Assembly (NCBI RefSeq): GCF_001693385.1
Contig: NZ_CP016428.1
Span: 806,001-870,000 of the forward strand
Direction: 5' to 3'
Origin: Bradyrhizobium icense
GTDB lineage: Bacteria > Pseudomonadota > Alphaproteobacteria > Rhizobiales > Xanthobacteraceae
Length of the DNA: 64,000 nt
A program made the position numbers and the translations under genes. This document shows positions 54,385 through 64,000 of the stretch, piece by piece (positions within the stretch are counted from its first letter, which is position 1; every line of letters begins with the position of its first letter). The notes beneath the pieces were generated by a model that was not told the DNA's origin, did no database searches, and saw only the letters and a list, made by a program, of their open reading frames with translations.

Positions 54385-56727
54385 GTGTGCCCCAAGATGC
54401 AGCTCGCGAACCAGAGCGGAGAATCCGATCAGAAGATGTCGCCGTCGATTCACGCGGCGCTGATCGATTCGCTGTTCACCGATCCTGGTCCGATGTTCGC
54501 GGGTGCGCTGTGCGCCGCCGTCGCCGCGCTCATGACGGCGCTGAAGACCGGCAATGAGCTGCTGTGGCCATGCGTCGCGCTGCTCGTCATCACCGGTGCG
54601 CTGCGCGCGCTCGACACCGCTCAGTATCGGAAGGGTCGTGACAACCTGACGGTCGACGGCGCCGCGCGCTGGGAAGTACGCTACCAGTTCGGCGCGATGC
54701 TCTACGCGGCAGCGCTCGGGCTGTGGTGCCTGGTTGCGGTGATGGGCAGCGACGATGCGGTCGCCCACATGATCGCGACCTCCGTCACGCTCTGCTACGT
54801 GGCGGCCGGCGGCGGCCGCACCTACGGCCGGCCCTGGATCTTCCACGTGCAGATGCTGCTGGCCATCGGACCGCTGACATTCGCGCTGGCCGTCGACGGC
54901 AGCCCGTTCTACGTCGGCATGGCGCTACTGAACATATTGTTCTTCTTCTCCCTGAAGCACATCTCCACCAGCCTGCAGAAAATGTTCGTCCGCGCCCTGA
55001 TTGCGCGCGAGCGCGAGGCGGCGCTTGCCAATCAGTTCGACACGGCGCTGAACAACATGCCGCATGGCCTCGCGATGTTTCGCGCCGATGGCCGCCTGGC
55101 GGTCATGAATCACCGCTTCAGCAAGATGATGAAGCTGTCCGACGACTTCGTGCAGCGCGGCGCTGATGCTGCGGATATCTGCACGGCCTGCGTTGCGGCC
55201 GGCACGATCTCGGATGCCAGCGCCACGCTCATCCTGCAGGAAATCGAGCACTCGCGCGCCAGCGACATCATCACCACCGATCCGGACTTCTATAAGAACC
55301 GGTCGCTGTCGTGGACGTTCCAGCCGATGGCCGACGGCGGCACCGTCATGCTGGTGGAGGACATCACCGAGCGCAAGGATGCTGAAGCCAGGATCAGCCA
55401 TCTGGCGCGCTACGACGAGCTCACCGAACTGCCCAACCGCGTCAATTTCCGCGACGAGATCGGACATCTTCTGGCGGTCCAGCAGGGCGCCGAACAATTG
55501 TCGGCGCTACTGTTCATCGACCTCGACCAGTTCAAGCAGGTCAACGACACGCTCGGCCACCCCTGCGGCGACCAGTTGCTGTGTGCGGTGAGCGAACGGC
55601 TGCGCGAGATGCTGCGTCCCGAGGACTTCGTGGCACGCTTCGGCGGCGACGAATTCGTGGTGTTCCAGCAGAACATCCATTCGGCCGAGGACGCCGCGGG
55701 TCTTGCCCGGCGCATCGTCGATCGTCTCAGCGAGCGTTACAAGATCGACAATCATCTGGTCGAGATCGGCGCGAGCGTCGGCATCGCCATGACCTCGCGC
55801 GGCGTCAGCGCCGACACGCTGCTCAAGAACGCCGACATGGCGCTGTACCGCGCCAAGGCCGACGGCCGCGGCACCTTCTGCTTCTTCCGGGACGAGATGG
55901 CGCAGGTCGTCGAATCCCGCCGCATCCTCGAGCTGGATTTGCGCAAGGCGCTGGCCAATGAGGAGTTCGAGCTGTTCTTCCAGCCGCTGGTCAATCTCAA
56001 GTCGGGACGGATATCGACCTGCGAGGCGCTGATACGCTGGAATCATCCGGTCCGCGGCACGGTGTCGCCGACCGACATCATTCCAATCGCCGAGGACATG
56101 GGCCTGATCGTCGATCTCGGCCGCTGGATTTTGCGCAAGGCCTGCATGGAATGCATGAAGTGGCCGGAAGGCGTCAGCGTCGCCGTCAACTTCTCGCCGC
56201 AGCAATTTCATCAACGCGACGTGCTGAGCGAAGTACGCTACGCGCTCGAGGTCTCCGGCCTGCCGGCGAACCGGCTCGAAATCGAGATCACCGAATCCTC
56301 GCTGCTGCGTAACACGCAGTTGACGCACGACGTGCTGTCGCAATTACATTCGCTCGGCGTGCGGATCTCGCTCGACGACTTCGGCACCGGCTATTCGAGC
56401 CTCAGCTACCTGCACAACTTCCCCTTGCAGAAGGTGAAGATCGACCGGTCCTTCCTGGAGGGGATCGACAGCGACCGTCCGCTGACGCTGCTCCGCGGCG
56501 TGGCGCGGCTGTCGGCCGACCTTGGAATGTCCGTCGTGGTGGAGGGAGTCGAGACCAACGAGCAGCTCGAGCTGATCAGCGCCGACGGCGCGGTAACCGA
56601 GGCGCAGGGCTATCTGTTCAGCCCGCCGGTGCCCGCGGTGCGGGTTCGCCAACTTCTGAATGCCTCGCACGGCCGCCGCCCGCCGGACGGACATCTGGTG
56701 TCCGTCGCCTCTCGGTCCATCGCATAA
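54385..56727 (+). CDS. GGDEF-EAL c-di-GMP enzyme with membrane N-terminus and PAS-like domain
   Basis: The protein has 780 residues. About six hydrophobic segments lie in residues 30-200, including FGAMLYAAALGLWCLVAVMG and VGMALLNILFFFSL. A PAS-like region follows (ALNNMPHGLAMFRADGRLAVMNHRF, about 215-330). The GGDEF domain (RFGGDEFVVF) is intact, and RPED five residues before it is a product-inhibition site. The EAL domain (CEALIRWNHP, LDDFGTGYSS) is also intact. It could both make and break c-di-GMP. It sits between tolB and pal, which are normally adjacent. The GTG at 54385 is one of several possible starts. Confidence 0.93.
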   Translation: MCPKMQLANQSGESDQKMSPSIHAALIDSLFTDPGPMFAGALCAAVAALMTALKTGNELLWPCVALLVITGALRALDTAQYRKGRDNLTVDGAARWEVRYQFGAMLYAAALGLWCLVAVMGSDDAVAHMIATSVTLCYVAAGGGRTYGRPWIFHVQMLLAIGPLTFALAVDGSPFYVGMALLNILFFFSLKHISTSLQKMFVRALIAREREAALANQFDTALNNMPHGLAMFRADGRLAVMNHRFSKMMKLSDDFVQRGADAADICTACVAAGTISDASATLILQEIEHSRASDIITTDPDFYKNRSLSWTFQPMADGGTVMLVEDITERKDAEARISHLARYDELTELPNRVNFRDEIGHLLAVQQGAEQLSALLFIDLDQFKQVNDTLGHPCGDQLLCAVSERLREMLRPEDFVARFGGDEFVVFQQNIHSAEDAAGLARRIVDRLSERYKIDNHLVEIGASVGIAMTSRGVSADTLLKNADMALYRAKADGRGTFCFFRDEMAQVVESRRILELDLRKALANEEFELFFQPLVNLKSGRISTCEALIRWNHPVRGTVSPTDIIPIAEDMGLIVDLGRWILRKACMECMKWPEGVSVAVNFSPQQFHQRDVLSEVRYALEVSGLPANRLEIEITESSLLRNTQLTHDVLSQLHSLGVRISLDDFGTGYSSLSYLHNFPLQKVKIDRSFLEGIDSDRPLTLLRGVARLSADLGMSVVVEGVETNEQLELISADGAVTEAQGYLFSPPVPAVRVRQLLNASHGRRPPDGHLVSVASRSIA

Positions 56728-56728
56728 A

Positions 56729-56746
56729 CTCCGTGAAAATACGGAG
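56729..56746 (+). terminator. Short hairpin after the GGDEF-EAL gene
   Basis: CTCCGT pairs with ACGGAG around GAAAAT directly behind the stop codon. The stem is only six base pairs with no T-run, so termination is uncertain. Confidence 0.35.
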
Positions 56747-56786
56747 CGGCTCTTAACCCTAAGATTGTGATCCCTTTGCACGGCCG

Positions 56787-56801
56787 TTAAGAAGATGTTA
56801 A
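56787..56801 (+). promoter_or_regulatory. Candidate CtrA-type site (TTAA-N7-TTAA)
   Basis: TTAAGAAGATGTTAA matches the TTAA-N7-TTAA core recognised by the cell-cycle regulator CtrA in alphaproteobacteria. It lies 60 bases before the start of the N-acyl-amino-acid-synthase-like gene. The motif is short and can arise by chance, so this is only a lead. Confidence 0.3.
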
Positions 56802-56860
56802 TCTTTTGCCGTGCCCGCGGAAGTTGTTTGGTATTTGTATGGCGGTGCCGGGAGTAATGA

Positions 56861-57604
56861 ATGAGAGCCGCCGCCAAAGTAACCGCGTTATTTCCTGAGC
56901 GCAGCCCGGACCACCCCCTCGAATTCGTAGATTACCGTCTCGCCGAGACTCCTGAAGAGAAGGACGAGATCTATCGTCTGAGATACCGGGCTTACCTGCG
57001 CGAGGGCGCGATCCTGCCCTCGGAGTCCAAGCGCGTTACCGATCGCTACGATGACGAGCCGAACAATTTCACCTTCGGCGTCTACTATCGCGACGAGCTC
57101 TACAGCTCGATCCGTATCAGCGTGCTCTGCGGCGAGTGGCGCGGGTCGCCGTCGTCGGAAATGTTCGCCGATCTTCTGCACCCTGAGCTCGATCGCGGCA
57201 AAATCATCATCGACCCCACGCGGTTTGTGGCCGATCCCGACAAGGCCCGCGTATTTCCAGAACTACCATACGTGACCGTGCGGCTTGGTTACGTCGCCTG
57301 CGGCCATTTCAACGCCGATATCGGGCTTGCCAACGTTCGCCCCGAGCACCGCGCCTTCTATCGCAAGGTGTTCCTGCAGGAACCGCTGGGCGAGCCGAAA
57401 CTGTTTCCCGGCCTCATCAAGCCGGTCGGCCTGATGGCGGCCAACTATCGCGAGATCCGCGAGCGGGTATTCCAGCGCTTCCCGTTCATGCGCTCCAGCG
57501 CGTTCGAGCGGCGGACGCTATTCCAGCGCTCCGGCGAACGTCACACTTCCTCGCGCGGGGCTGTCAGCTCCTTCGAGCGCGCCTCGATCGTCTCGAATTC
57601 CTGA
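56861..57604 (+). CDS. N-acyl amino acid synthase/autoinducer-synthase-like GNAT (FeeM type)
   Basis: This 247-residue protein has the FeeM/LuxI-like pattern: AETPEEKDEIYRLRYRAYLREGAI near residue 28, then DELYSSIRISVLCG, a central IIDPTRFVADPDKAR, and YVACGHFNADIGLANVRPEHRAFYRKVF. Enzymes of this fold join an acyl-ACP chain to an amino acid or SAM to give acyl amino acids or acyl-homoserine lactones. The product here is unknown. It lies between the GGDEF-EAL gene and pal on the same strand. The last 40 residues (Ser/Arg-rich) fit no family I know. Confidence 0.82.
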   Translation: MRAAAKVTALFPERSPDHPLEFVDYRLAETPEEKDEIYRLRYRAYLREGAILPSESKRVTDRYDDEPNNFTFGVYYRDELYSSIRISVLCGEWRGSPSSEMFADLLHPELDRGKIIIDPTRFVADPDKARVFPELPYVTVRLGYVACGHFNADIGLANVRPEHRAFYRKVFLQEPLGEPKLFPGLIKPVGLMAANYREIRERVFQRFPFMRSSAFERRTLFQRSGERHTSSRGAVSSFERASIVSNS

Positions 57605-57925
57605 GCGGCCGAATCGCCAGGGGTCCAGACCTGGCCAGTCGGCCAGCGCGCCGGGGTATTCTCCTCGCAAAGCCCCCGATAATCGTCTGCGGCCGTTGCT
57701 TCTTCCCCACGCCCGCGCTCATTTTGGGTGATTTCGGCCCTGTGCGCACTTGCCTTCACCCTCGCGCCACATTTACAAATCATTAACTATCGCGGTCGCT
57801 TTTCACGGTTTGTCGGCATTTGATCGGGTCTGGCAAGGTTCCATCAAGGTTGACGGAACGTTCGCTTAACCATCGACCTGTAGACCGGATAACAGTCGAA
57901 AAACGTGAGCGTTGGAGGCTCCGGA
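57605..57925. other. Intergenic region upstream of pal
   Basis: No gene is supported in these 321 bases. A minus-strand frame (57541-57783) overlaps the preceding gene and was rejected. An AT-rich patch at 57768-57790 (ACATTTACAAATCATTAACT) and CGCTTAACC near 57865 probably mark the pal promoter region. Confidence 0.4.
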
Positions 57926-58417
57926 ATGAAATACCAGATGCGTATCCTCCAGGGATGGAAGCTGGCGGCTGTGGTCGCTGTGGCGCTGTCGATGGGCGCC
58001 TGCGCCAAGAACAACGTCGGCGCCGATGGCGCGATGGCCAGCGCGGCAACCCCGGGTAGCCAGCAGGACTTCGTGGTCAATGTCGGCGACCGCGTGTTCT
58101 TCGAGAGCGACCAGACCGATCTGAGCCCGCAGGCGATCGCCACGCTGGAGAAGCAGGCGCAGTGGCTGCAGACCTACAACCGCTATTCCTTCACCATCGA
58201 AGGCCATGCCGACGAGCGCGGCACCCGCGAATACAACATTGCACTCGGCGCACGGCGCGCCCAGTCGGTGCGCAGCTATCTCGCGTCGCGCGGTATCGAC
58301 CCGAATCGCATGCGCACGATCTCCTACGGCAAGGAGCGCCCGGTGGCGGTCTGTAACGACATCTCCTGCTGGTCGCAGAACCGCCGCGCCGTCACGGTGC
58401 TGAACGCCGGCGCCTGA
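57926..58417 (+). CDS. pal: Peptidoglycan-associated lipoprotein Pal
   Basis: The protein has 163 residues. The signal peptide ends at a lipobox (LSMGAC, cysteine near residue 29). The OmpA-like domain carries VFFESDQTDLSPQAIATLEKQAQWL, FTIEGHADERGTREYNIALGARRAQSVRSYL and RPVAVCNDISCWSQNRRAV. Pal ties the outer membrane to peptidoglycan and cycles with TolB. GGAGG lies about 8 bases before the ATG at 57926. An intrinsic terminator follows, so pal is expressed apart from cpoB. Confidence 0.96.
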   Translation: MKYQMRILQGWKLAAVVAVALSMGACAKNNVGADGAMASAATPGSQQDFVVNVGDRVFFESDQTDLSPQAIATLEKQAQWLQTYNRYSFTIEGHADERGTREYNIALGARRAQSVRSYLASRGIDPNRMRTISYGKERPVAVCNDISCWSQNRRAVTVLNAGA

Positions 58418-58444
58418 CGATTCGACCTTGCAGCATTTCAAAGC

Positions 58445-58473
58445 CGGCGCCCTCGGGCGCCGGTTTTATTTTG
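58445..58473 (+). terminator. Intrinsic terminator after pal
   Basis: CCGGCGCC and GGCGCCGG form a perfect stem around CTCG (58445-58464), followed by TTTTATTTT. Being a symmetric stem between convergent genes, it may also serve the alpha/beta hydrolase gene that ends at 58466. Confidence 0.88.
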
Positions 58474-59341
58474 GGCGGGCGATGAAATCGCGGATCACGG
58501 CCATGGCGCGCTCCGGCGCGTCCTGCATCACGCCGTGTCCGCAATCCGCAAACCGTTCGAACTGCACGAGATGCGCGGGCAGGGCGGCGGCGATATCCGC
58601 CTGGCTCTCGATCGGGTGCATCGGATCGTCCTCGCCGCCGAGCACGAGTGTTGGGCAGCGGACGCGGCCAAGGTCCGGGAACATGTCGAACGCGTCGCTC
58701 TCGCCGCCAGGTCTGGCGAACCAGTGCAGCCCCACCGCAGGGCGATTGACCGCGCGGCGCGCCATGTTCGGATCGCGCGGCCGGCGCGTATAGGCGGGCA
58801 AAGCGAGGCGCAGCCAGGCCACCCGCGCCGCCTCATCCCAAGGCAGCTCAGGTTGCAAAAACCGGCGGCGTGCCAGCGCACCGGCTTCCGGCCCGCCGAA
58901 GCGCTCGAACAGCGCGACGCGACGTTCCCGATAGGAACCGCCGGCAGCCTCCGTGCTGATGAGGATCAATCGCGAAGGGTGATCCGGATGACGCGTCGCA
59001 TAGCTTAATGCGACCGTGCCGCCGAACGAGGCGCCCAAGACGATCGGATCGACGATGCCAAGGGCCTCGCAGAATGCGTGCACGTCGTCGCCCCACTGCG
59101 CCAGGGTCCAGCGCTCGCGCGGGCCGTCCTCGCTGCGGCCGTTGCCGCGGTGGTCGAGGTAGACGATCTGGGCGATGTCAGACAGGGCGGAGTAGGCGGG
59201 CCGGTAGATCGAGTGGTCGGCGCCAGGACCGCCATGCAGCATCAAGAGCACTGGCTTTTCCCGCATCATGGGGCCGTCGGGGACGAATTTCGTGCCCTCG
59301 ACGTCGAAGAACAGCCGCACCCCGTTCACGGACACGTGCAT
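58466..59341 (-). CDS. Alpha/beta hydrolase (proline-iminopeptidase-like)
   Basis: This 291-residue protein starts MHVSVNGVRLFFDVEG and has the oxyanion motif LLMLHGGPGADHS near residue 40, DHRGNGRSEDG, and the nucleophile elbow VLGASFGGTVALSYA with serine near residue 110. The acid is probably the aspartate in VLGGEDDPMH and the histidine lies in FADCGHGVMQD. The substrate is unknown. The ATG at 59341 has GAGGGAG upstream. It interrupts the pal-cpoB order on the opposite strand. Confidence 0.9.
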   Translation of the reverse strand: MHVSVNGVRLFFDVEGTKFVPDGPMMREKPVLLMLHGGPGADHSIYRPAYSALSDIAQIVYLDHRGNGRSEDGPRERWTLAQWGDDVHAFCEALGIVDPIVLGASFGGTVALSYATRHPDHPSRLILISTEAAGGSYRERRVALFERFGGPEAGALARRRFLQPELPWDEAARVAWLRLALPAYTRRPRDPNMARRAVNRPAVGLHWFARPGGESDAFDMFPDLGRVRCPTLVLGGEDDPMHPIESQADIAAALPAHLVQFERFADCGHGVMQDAPERAMAVIRDFIARPK

Positions 59342-59522
59342 CGGCGGGTCTCCCTCGATTTGTGAACGGTCCGGCCGCATCGGGCGGCTTGTCTTGGAGG
59401 GGATACTAAACCATACCGGGATGCAGCGAACCGATTCGGAAATGCCAGTCACAATTCTGGCGTACTCCCTCTCTCAATGTGTTCTGCTTTCGTTTGACAC
59501 GGGATTTCGTCGTCAGGGCAAG

Positions 59523-60671
59523 ATGTCATCCAGATTCCTCAATGCTGCCGGCGCCGCGGCGATTGCCGCGATGCTGGCTTTGTCTGTGCAGCCCTCGGTC
59601 GCACAGATCACGTTCCCGTGGGAGCGTTCCCCGCAAGGCTCTCCGCAAGTCCAGGCGCAGTCCGACGACGCCGATCTGGAGATGCGGATCCAGCGGCTGG
59701 AAAACCAGCTCCGGCAACTGACCGGCCAGAACGAGGAACTGCAGTACCGCAATCGCCAGCTCGAGGAGCGGCTGCGCCAGCTCGGTGCCGCGCCGCCGGC
59801 GCCGGGTGGCCTGGCCCAGGTTGCGCAGCCCGGCGTGGCTGCAGCGCCCCCTCCAGTTCAGCCCGGCGCGCCGCAGCGGCAACAGGCCTATCCGCAACAA
59901 GCCTATCCGCAGCAGGGGGCTCGCCAGCCGCAGGGCTACCCGCAGGCGCAGCCCGGCTATGACCGGCAGCCGCAGATCGCTTCGCCAGCGCCCATCGTGC
60001 AGGAGCCGGCAGCCCCGGCGGTTGGCAATCGGCGGCGTGGCGATGCGTTCGACCCCAGCCAGAATCCCAACGCTCCCGGTGCGCCGCGTGCACTCGGCGG
60101 CGGCCAATTGCCGATCGGAAATGAAGCTTCGGTCGGCGCGCCCGGCGGACGCGGACCCGGTGAGCCGCTCAATCTCGGCGGTCCGCGCGATCCCGGTGGC
60201 GCCTTGCCGCCGCCCGCTGCAGCCGCACCGCCACAGCGCGGCCCGGGGCCCGGCGCCAGCGCCGCGCTGACCCCGTTGCCGCCCTCGGCCACGCCGAAGG
60301 ACGAATTCGATCTCGGCATCGGCTACATGCAGCGCAAGGATTATGCGCTGGCCGAAGAGACCATGAAGAACTTTGCGCAGAAGTATCCGAGCGATCCGCT
60401 GATTGGGGATGCGCAATACTGGCTCGGCGAAAGCCATTTTCAGCGGCAGCAATATCGCGACGCCGCCGAAGCGTTCCTCGGCGTAACCACCAAGTTCGAC
60501 AAGTCGGCCAAGGCGCCGGACGCGCTCTTGCGGCTCGGCCAGTCGCTGGCGGCGCTGAAGGAAAAGGAAGCCGCCTGCGCGGCGCTCGGCGAGGTGACGC
60601 GGAAATATCCGCGCGCATCTGCCGGCGTCAAAGCCGCCGTCGATCGTGAGCAAAAGCGGGTTAAGTGCTAA
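59523..60671 (+). CDS. cpoB: Tol-Pal system protein CpoB (YbgF)
   Basis: The protein has 382 residues. A signal peptide (residues 1-24, ...SVAQ) is followed by a coiled coil of LE-type heptads (DDADLEMRIQRLENQLRQLTGQNEEL, about 42-80). A long Pro/Gln/Gly-rich linker has repeated QAYPQ units (about 95-250). A C-terminal TPR domain has YMQRKDYALAEETMKNFAQKYPSDPLIGDAQYWLGES. CpoB coordinates peptidoglycan synthesis with Tol-driven constriction. The linker is unusually long. It precedes tilS. Confidence 0.93.
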   Translation: MSSRFLNAAGAAAIAAMLALSVQPSVAQITFPWERSPQGSPQVQAQSDDADLEMRIQRLENQLRQLTGQNEELQYRNRQLEERLRQLGAAPPAPGGLAQVAQPGVAAAPPPVQPGAPQRQQAYPQQAYPQQGARQPQGYPQAQPGYDRQPQIASPAPIVQEPAAPAVGNRRRGDAFDPSQNPNAPGAPRALGGGQLPIGNEASVGAPGGRGPGEPLNLGGPRDPGGALPPPAAAAPPQRGPGPGASAALTPLPPSATPKDEFDLGIGYMQRKDYALAEETMKNFAQKYPSDPLIGDAQYWLGESHFQRQQYRDAAEAFLGVTTKFDKSAKAPDALLRLGQSLAALKEKEAACAALGEVTRKYPRASAGVKAAVDREQKRVKC

Positions 60672-60720
60672 GCACAAGCCGGTCGGGGCCGCCATCGGTC
60701 TCGAATGGACTGGCGATGAC

Positions 60721-61755
60721 ATGCCTGACGATGACCACGCGCCGATCTCGGTACAGCAAGCGAAGGAGCTGTTCGCGCACTGGAAGGCCGCGCCCGCGCT
60801 CGTGCTGGCGGTGTCCGGCGGTCCCGACTCGCTTGCCCTGATGTGGCTTGCCACGCGATGGCGCCGTGCGCTCTCGCGCGGACCGCGGTTGATCGCCGTT
60901 ACCGTCGACCACGGCTTGCGGCCGGAGGCCGCGCGCGAGGCGCGCGAAGTCAAGCGTCTCGCGCGCTCGCTCGATCTGCCCCATCGGACGCTGCGGTGGA
61001 CCGGCACCAAGCCGAAGACCGGCTTGCCGGCCGCAGCGCGGGAGGCGCGCTACCACTTGCTGGCGCAAGCTGCGCGGGCCAGCGGCGCAACACACGTCCT
61101 CACCGCGCATACCCGCGACGATCAGGCCGAGACACTGTTGATGCGGATGCTGCGCGGCAGCGGCATCGCCGGTCTCGCGGCAATGGCGCGCGAGACCGAG
61201 CGCGACGGCGTGTGGCTGGCGCGGCCGCTGCTGGACACCCCGAAGTCCCGGCTCGTCGCGACGCTGAGCAAGGCGAAGATCGCCTTTGCCGACGATCCCA
61301 CCAATCGCGATATGAGCTTCACTCGGCCGCGGCTGCGTGCGTTGATGCCTGTTCTGGCCGAGGAGGGCGGCGACAGCCGAAATCTGGCGCGGCTGGCTTC
61401 AAGGTTGGCACGGGCCAATGCAGCGATTGAAGTGCTGGCCGATGGCGCCGAGCGTTACCTCGCCGTGAGAGACCGCGACGATGCCTCGCGCTTCGGGTTC
61501 GACGCCGAAGCGTTTGCCGGTCTGCCCGAGGAAATCCGGCTTCGGCTGCTCAAGCGCGCGATCGACCGGGCCGGTCACGAAGGGCCTGCGGAACTCGGCA
61601 AGGTCGAGGCGCTGCTGGCGGTACTGGACAACGCCATTGCGAACGGCCAAAAGCAGACAAGACTGAAACAGACGCTTGCCGGGGCCGCGATCAGCCTGGC
61701 CGAAGGCCGAATTTATGTCGATGCAGCGCCGCCGCGACGGGGTAGCCGGGCGTGA
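60721..61755 (+). CDS. tilS: tRNA(Ile)-lysidine synthase
   Basis: This 344-residue PP-loop enzyme has the motif LVLAVSGGPDSLALMWLATRW near residue 28, the conserved VDHGLRPEAAREA, and THVLTAHTRDDQAETLLMRMLRGSGI. It attaches lysine to the C34 wobble base of an isoleucine tRNA, an essential function. The frame is open to a GTG at 60646 inside cpoB. The ATG at 60721 gives the more normal N-terminal length and is preferred, though the start is not certain. The C-terminal domains look short. Confidence 0.9.
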   Translation: MPDDDHAPISVQQAKELFAHWKAAPALVLAVSGGPDSLALMWLATRWRRALSRGPRLIAVTVDHGLRPEAAREAREVKRLARSLDLPHRTLRWTGTKPKTGLPAAAREARYHLLAQAARASGATHVLTAHTRDDQAETLLMRMLRGSGIAGLAAMARETERDGVWLARPLLDTPKSRLVATLSKAKIAFADDPTNRDMSFTRPRLRALMPVLAEEGGDSRNLARLASRLARANAAIEVLADGAERYLAVRDRDDASRFGFDAEAFAGLPEEIRLRLLKRAIDRAGHEGPAELGKVEALLAVLDNAIANGQKQTRLKQTLAGAAISLAEGRIYVDAAPPRRGSRA

Positions 61756-62021
61756 GAAGCGTTCCTATATCCCAGCATCTGCGATATCGGGACGGAGAGC
61801 CTTAACCACCCCGGAAAAACCCTGGCTTTTGCGCCATTTTTTGACCGGGAATCGCGTTAAGATGCGTTAAATAGTCCCGTGTGGTTCCCTTGGCATTGAC
61901 CCGGGCGCCACCTAGATTGGGTTTAGTGGACCGGGGATTCTCGCCTCACTACCCAAGGAATATTCTAGGGTTACTAGCAAGGACATAAGGCCGCGATCCG
62001 CGCGACCACGAAGGAAGATCA

Positions 62022-63944
<1,923 letters not shown>

Positions 63945-63968
63945 GAGCCGCGGGGCTGTCTTCTGAAT

Positions 63969-63999
63969 AAAAAACGCGGCGGCGACGCCGCGTTTTTTT
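63969..63999 (+). terminator. Intrinsic terminator after ftsH
   Basis: AAAAAACGCGGC pairs with GCCGCGTTTTTT around GGCGAC, with the T-tract at the end of the window. A long A-stem against T-tract makes it potentially bidirectional. Confidence 0.9.
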
Positions 64000-64000
64000 A

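Noticed and set aside
54385..56727. GGDEF-EAL protein as a catalytically dead tandem
   Set aside because: Both signature motifs (GGDEF and EAL, with DDFGTGYSS) are intact, so there is no sequence reason to call either domain degenerate.
57541..57783. Minus-strand 80-codon frame beginning MICKCGARVK
   Set aside because: It overlaps the 3' end of the FeeM-like gene on the opposite strand, shows no family resemblance and has no clear ribosome binding site. Kept as a weak possibility only.

Overview
The window is high-GC chromosomal DNA from an alphaproteobacterium. Gene content and order point to the Bradyrhizobium/Rhodopseudomonas group of the Hyphomicrobiales: a tkt-gap-pgk-fba block, zapA-6S RNA-ygfA, ruvCA-ruvB, tolQRAB-pal-cpoB-tilS-ftsH, DUF2852 and DUF4164 proteins, an ECF42/YciI pair, and several families of palindromic intergenic repeats. 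The genus assignment is inference from protein style and synteny. No alignment could be run.

Region 1 (1-8788, minus strand): the start of an inositol monophosphatase gene cut by the window edge, then a central-carbon block read from transketolase through GAPDH, phosphoglycerate kinase, class II aldolase and class I aldolase to a thiamine-phosphate-synthase-like protein and an exported Sel1-repeat protein. Region 2 (9163-12308, plus): DUF4164-zapA, a 6S-RNA-like gene, 5-formyl-THF cyclo-ligase and a YmdB-type phosphoesterase. A DUF559 nuclease gene framed by two inverted palindromic repeats sits between zapA and the 6S RNA. Region 3 (12323-18114, minus): a three-gene molybdenum hydroxylase resembling PaoABC, and a soluble chemoreceptor with a PilZ-like segment. 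Region 4 (18313-24356, plus): yebC, ruvC, ruvA, a cytidine-deaminase-like gene, ruvB, a duplicated-domain unknown, a Tat-type phosphoesterase and ybgC.

Region 5 (24359-34745) is accessory: two TetR regulators with their targets, a GST, a 2-hydroxyacid dehydrogenase, an ECF42 sigma factor with its YciI partner followed by DoxX, SRPBCC and VOC genes, a secreted ClpP-like protein and a CPA2 antiporter. Region 6 (34937-37388) is cobalamin assembly: a frameshifted cobT divergent from cobS and a cobC-like phosphatase. Region 7 (37554-46250): an SDR, a triple-PAS soluble chemoreceptor, HxlR with a RibD-like reductase, a GST, two further YciI proteins, a TetR/DUF2852 pair carrying matching 19-bp palindromes, and serine acetyltransferase. 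Region 8 (46373-49778): a HiPIP, a PQQ-type sugar dehydrogenase and a Tat-exported ferritin-like protein, with a 21-codon fragment of a second ferritin-like gene on the far side.

Region 9 (50593-63999) is the Tol-Pal envelope machine followed by tilS and ftsH. It is interrupted by a GGDEF-EAL protein and an N-acyl-amino-acid-synthase-like GNAT between tolB and pal, and by an opposite-strand alpha/beta hydrolase between pal and cpoB. Intrinsic terminators close the DUF2852, pal and ftsH units. I saw no tRNA, rRNA, CRISPR array or intact insertion sequence.
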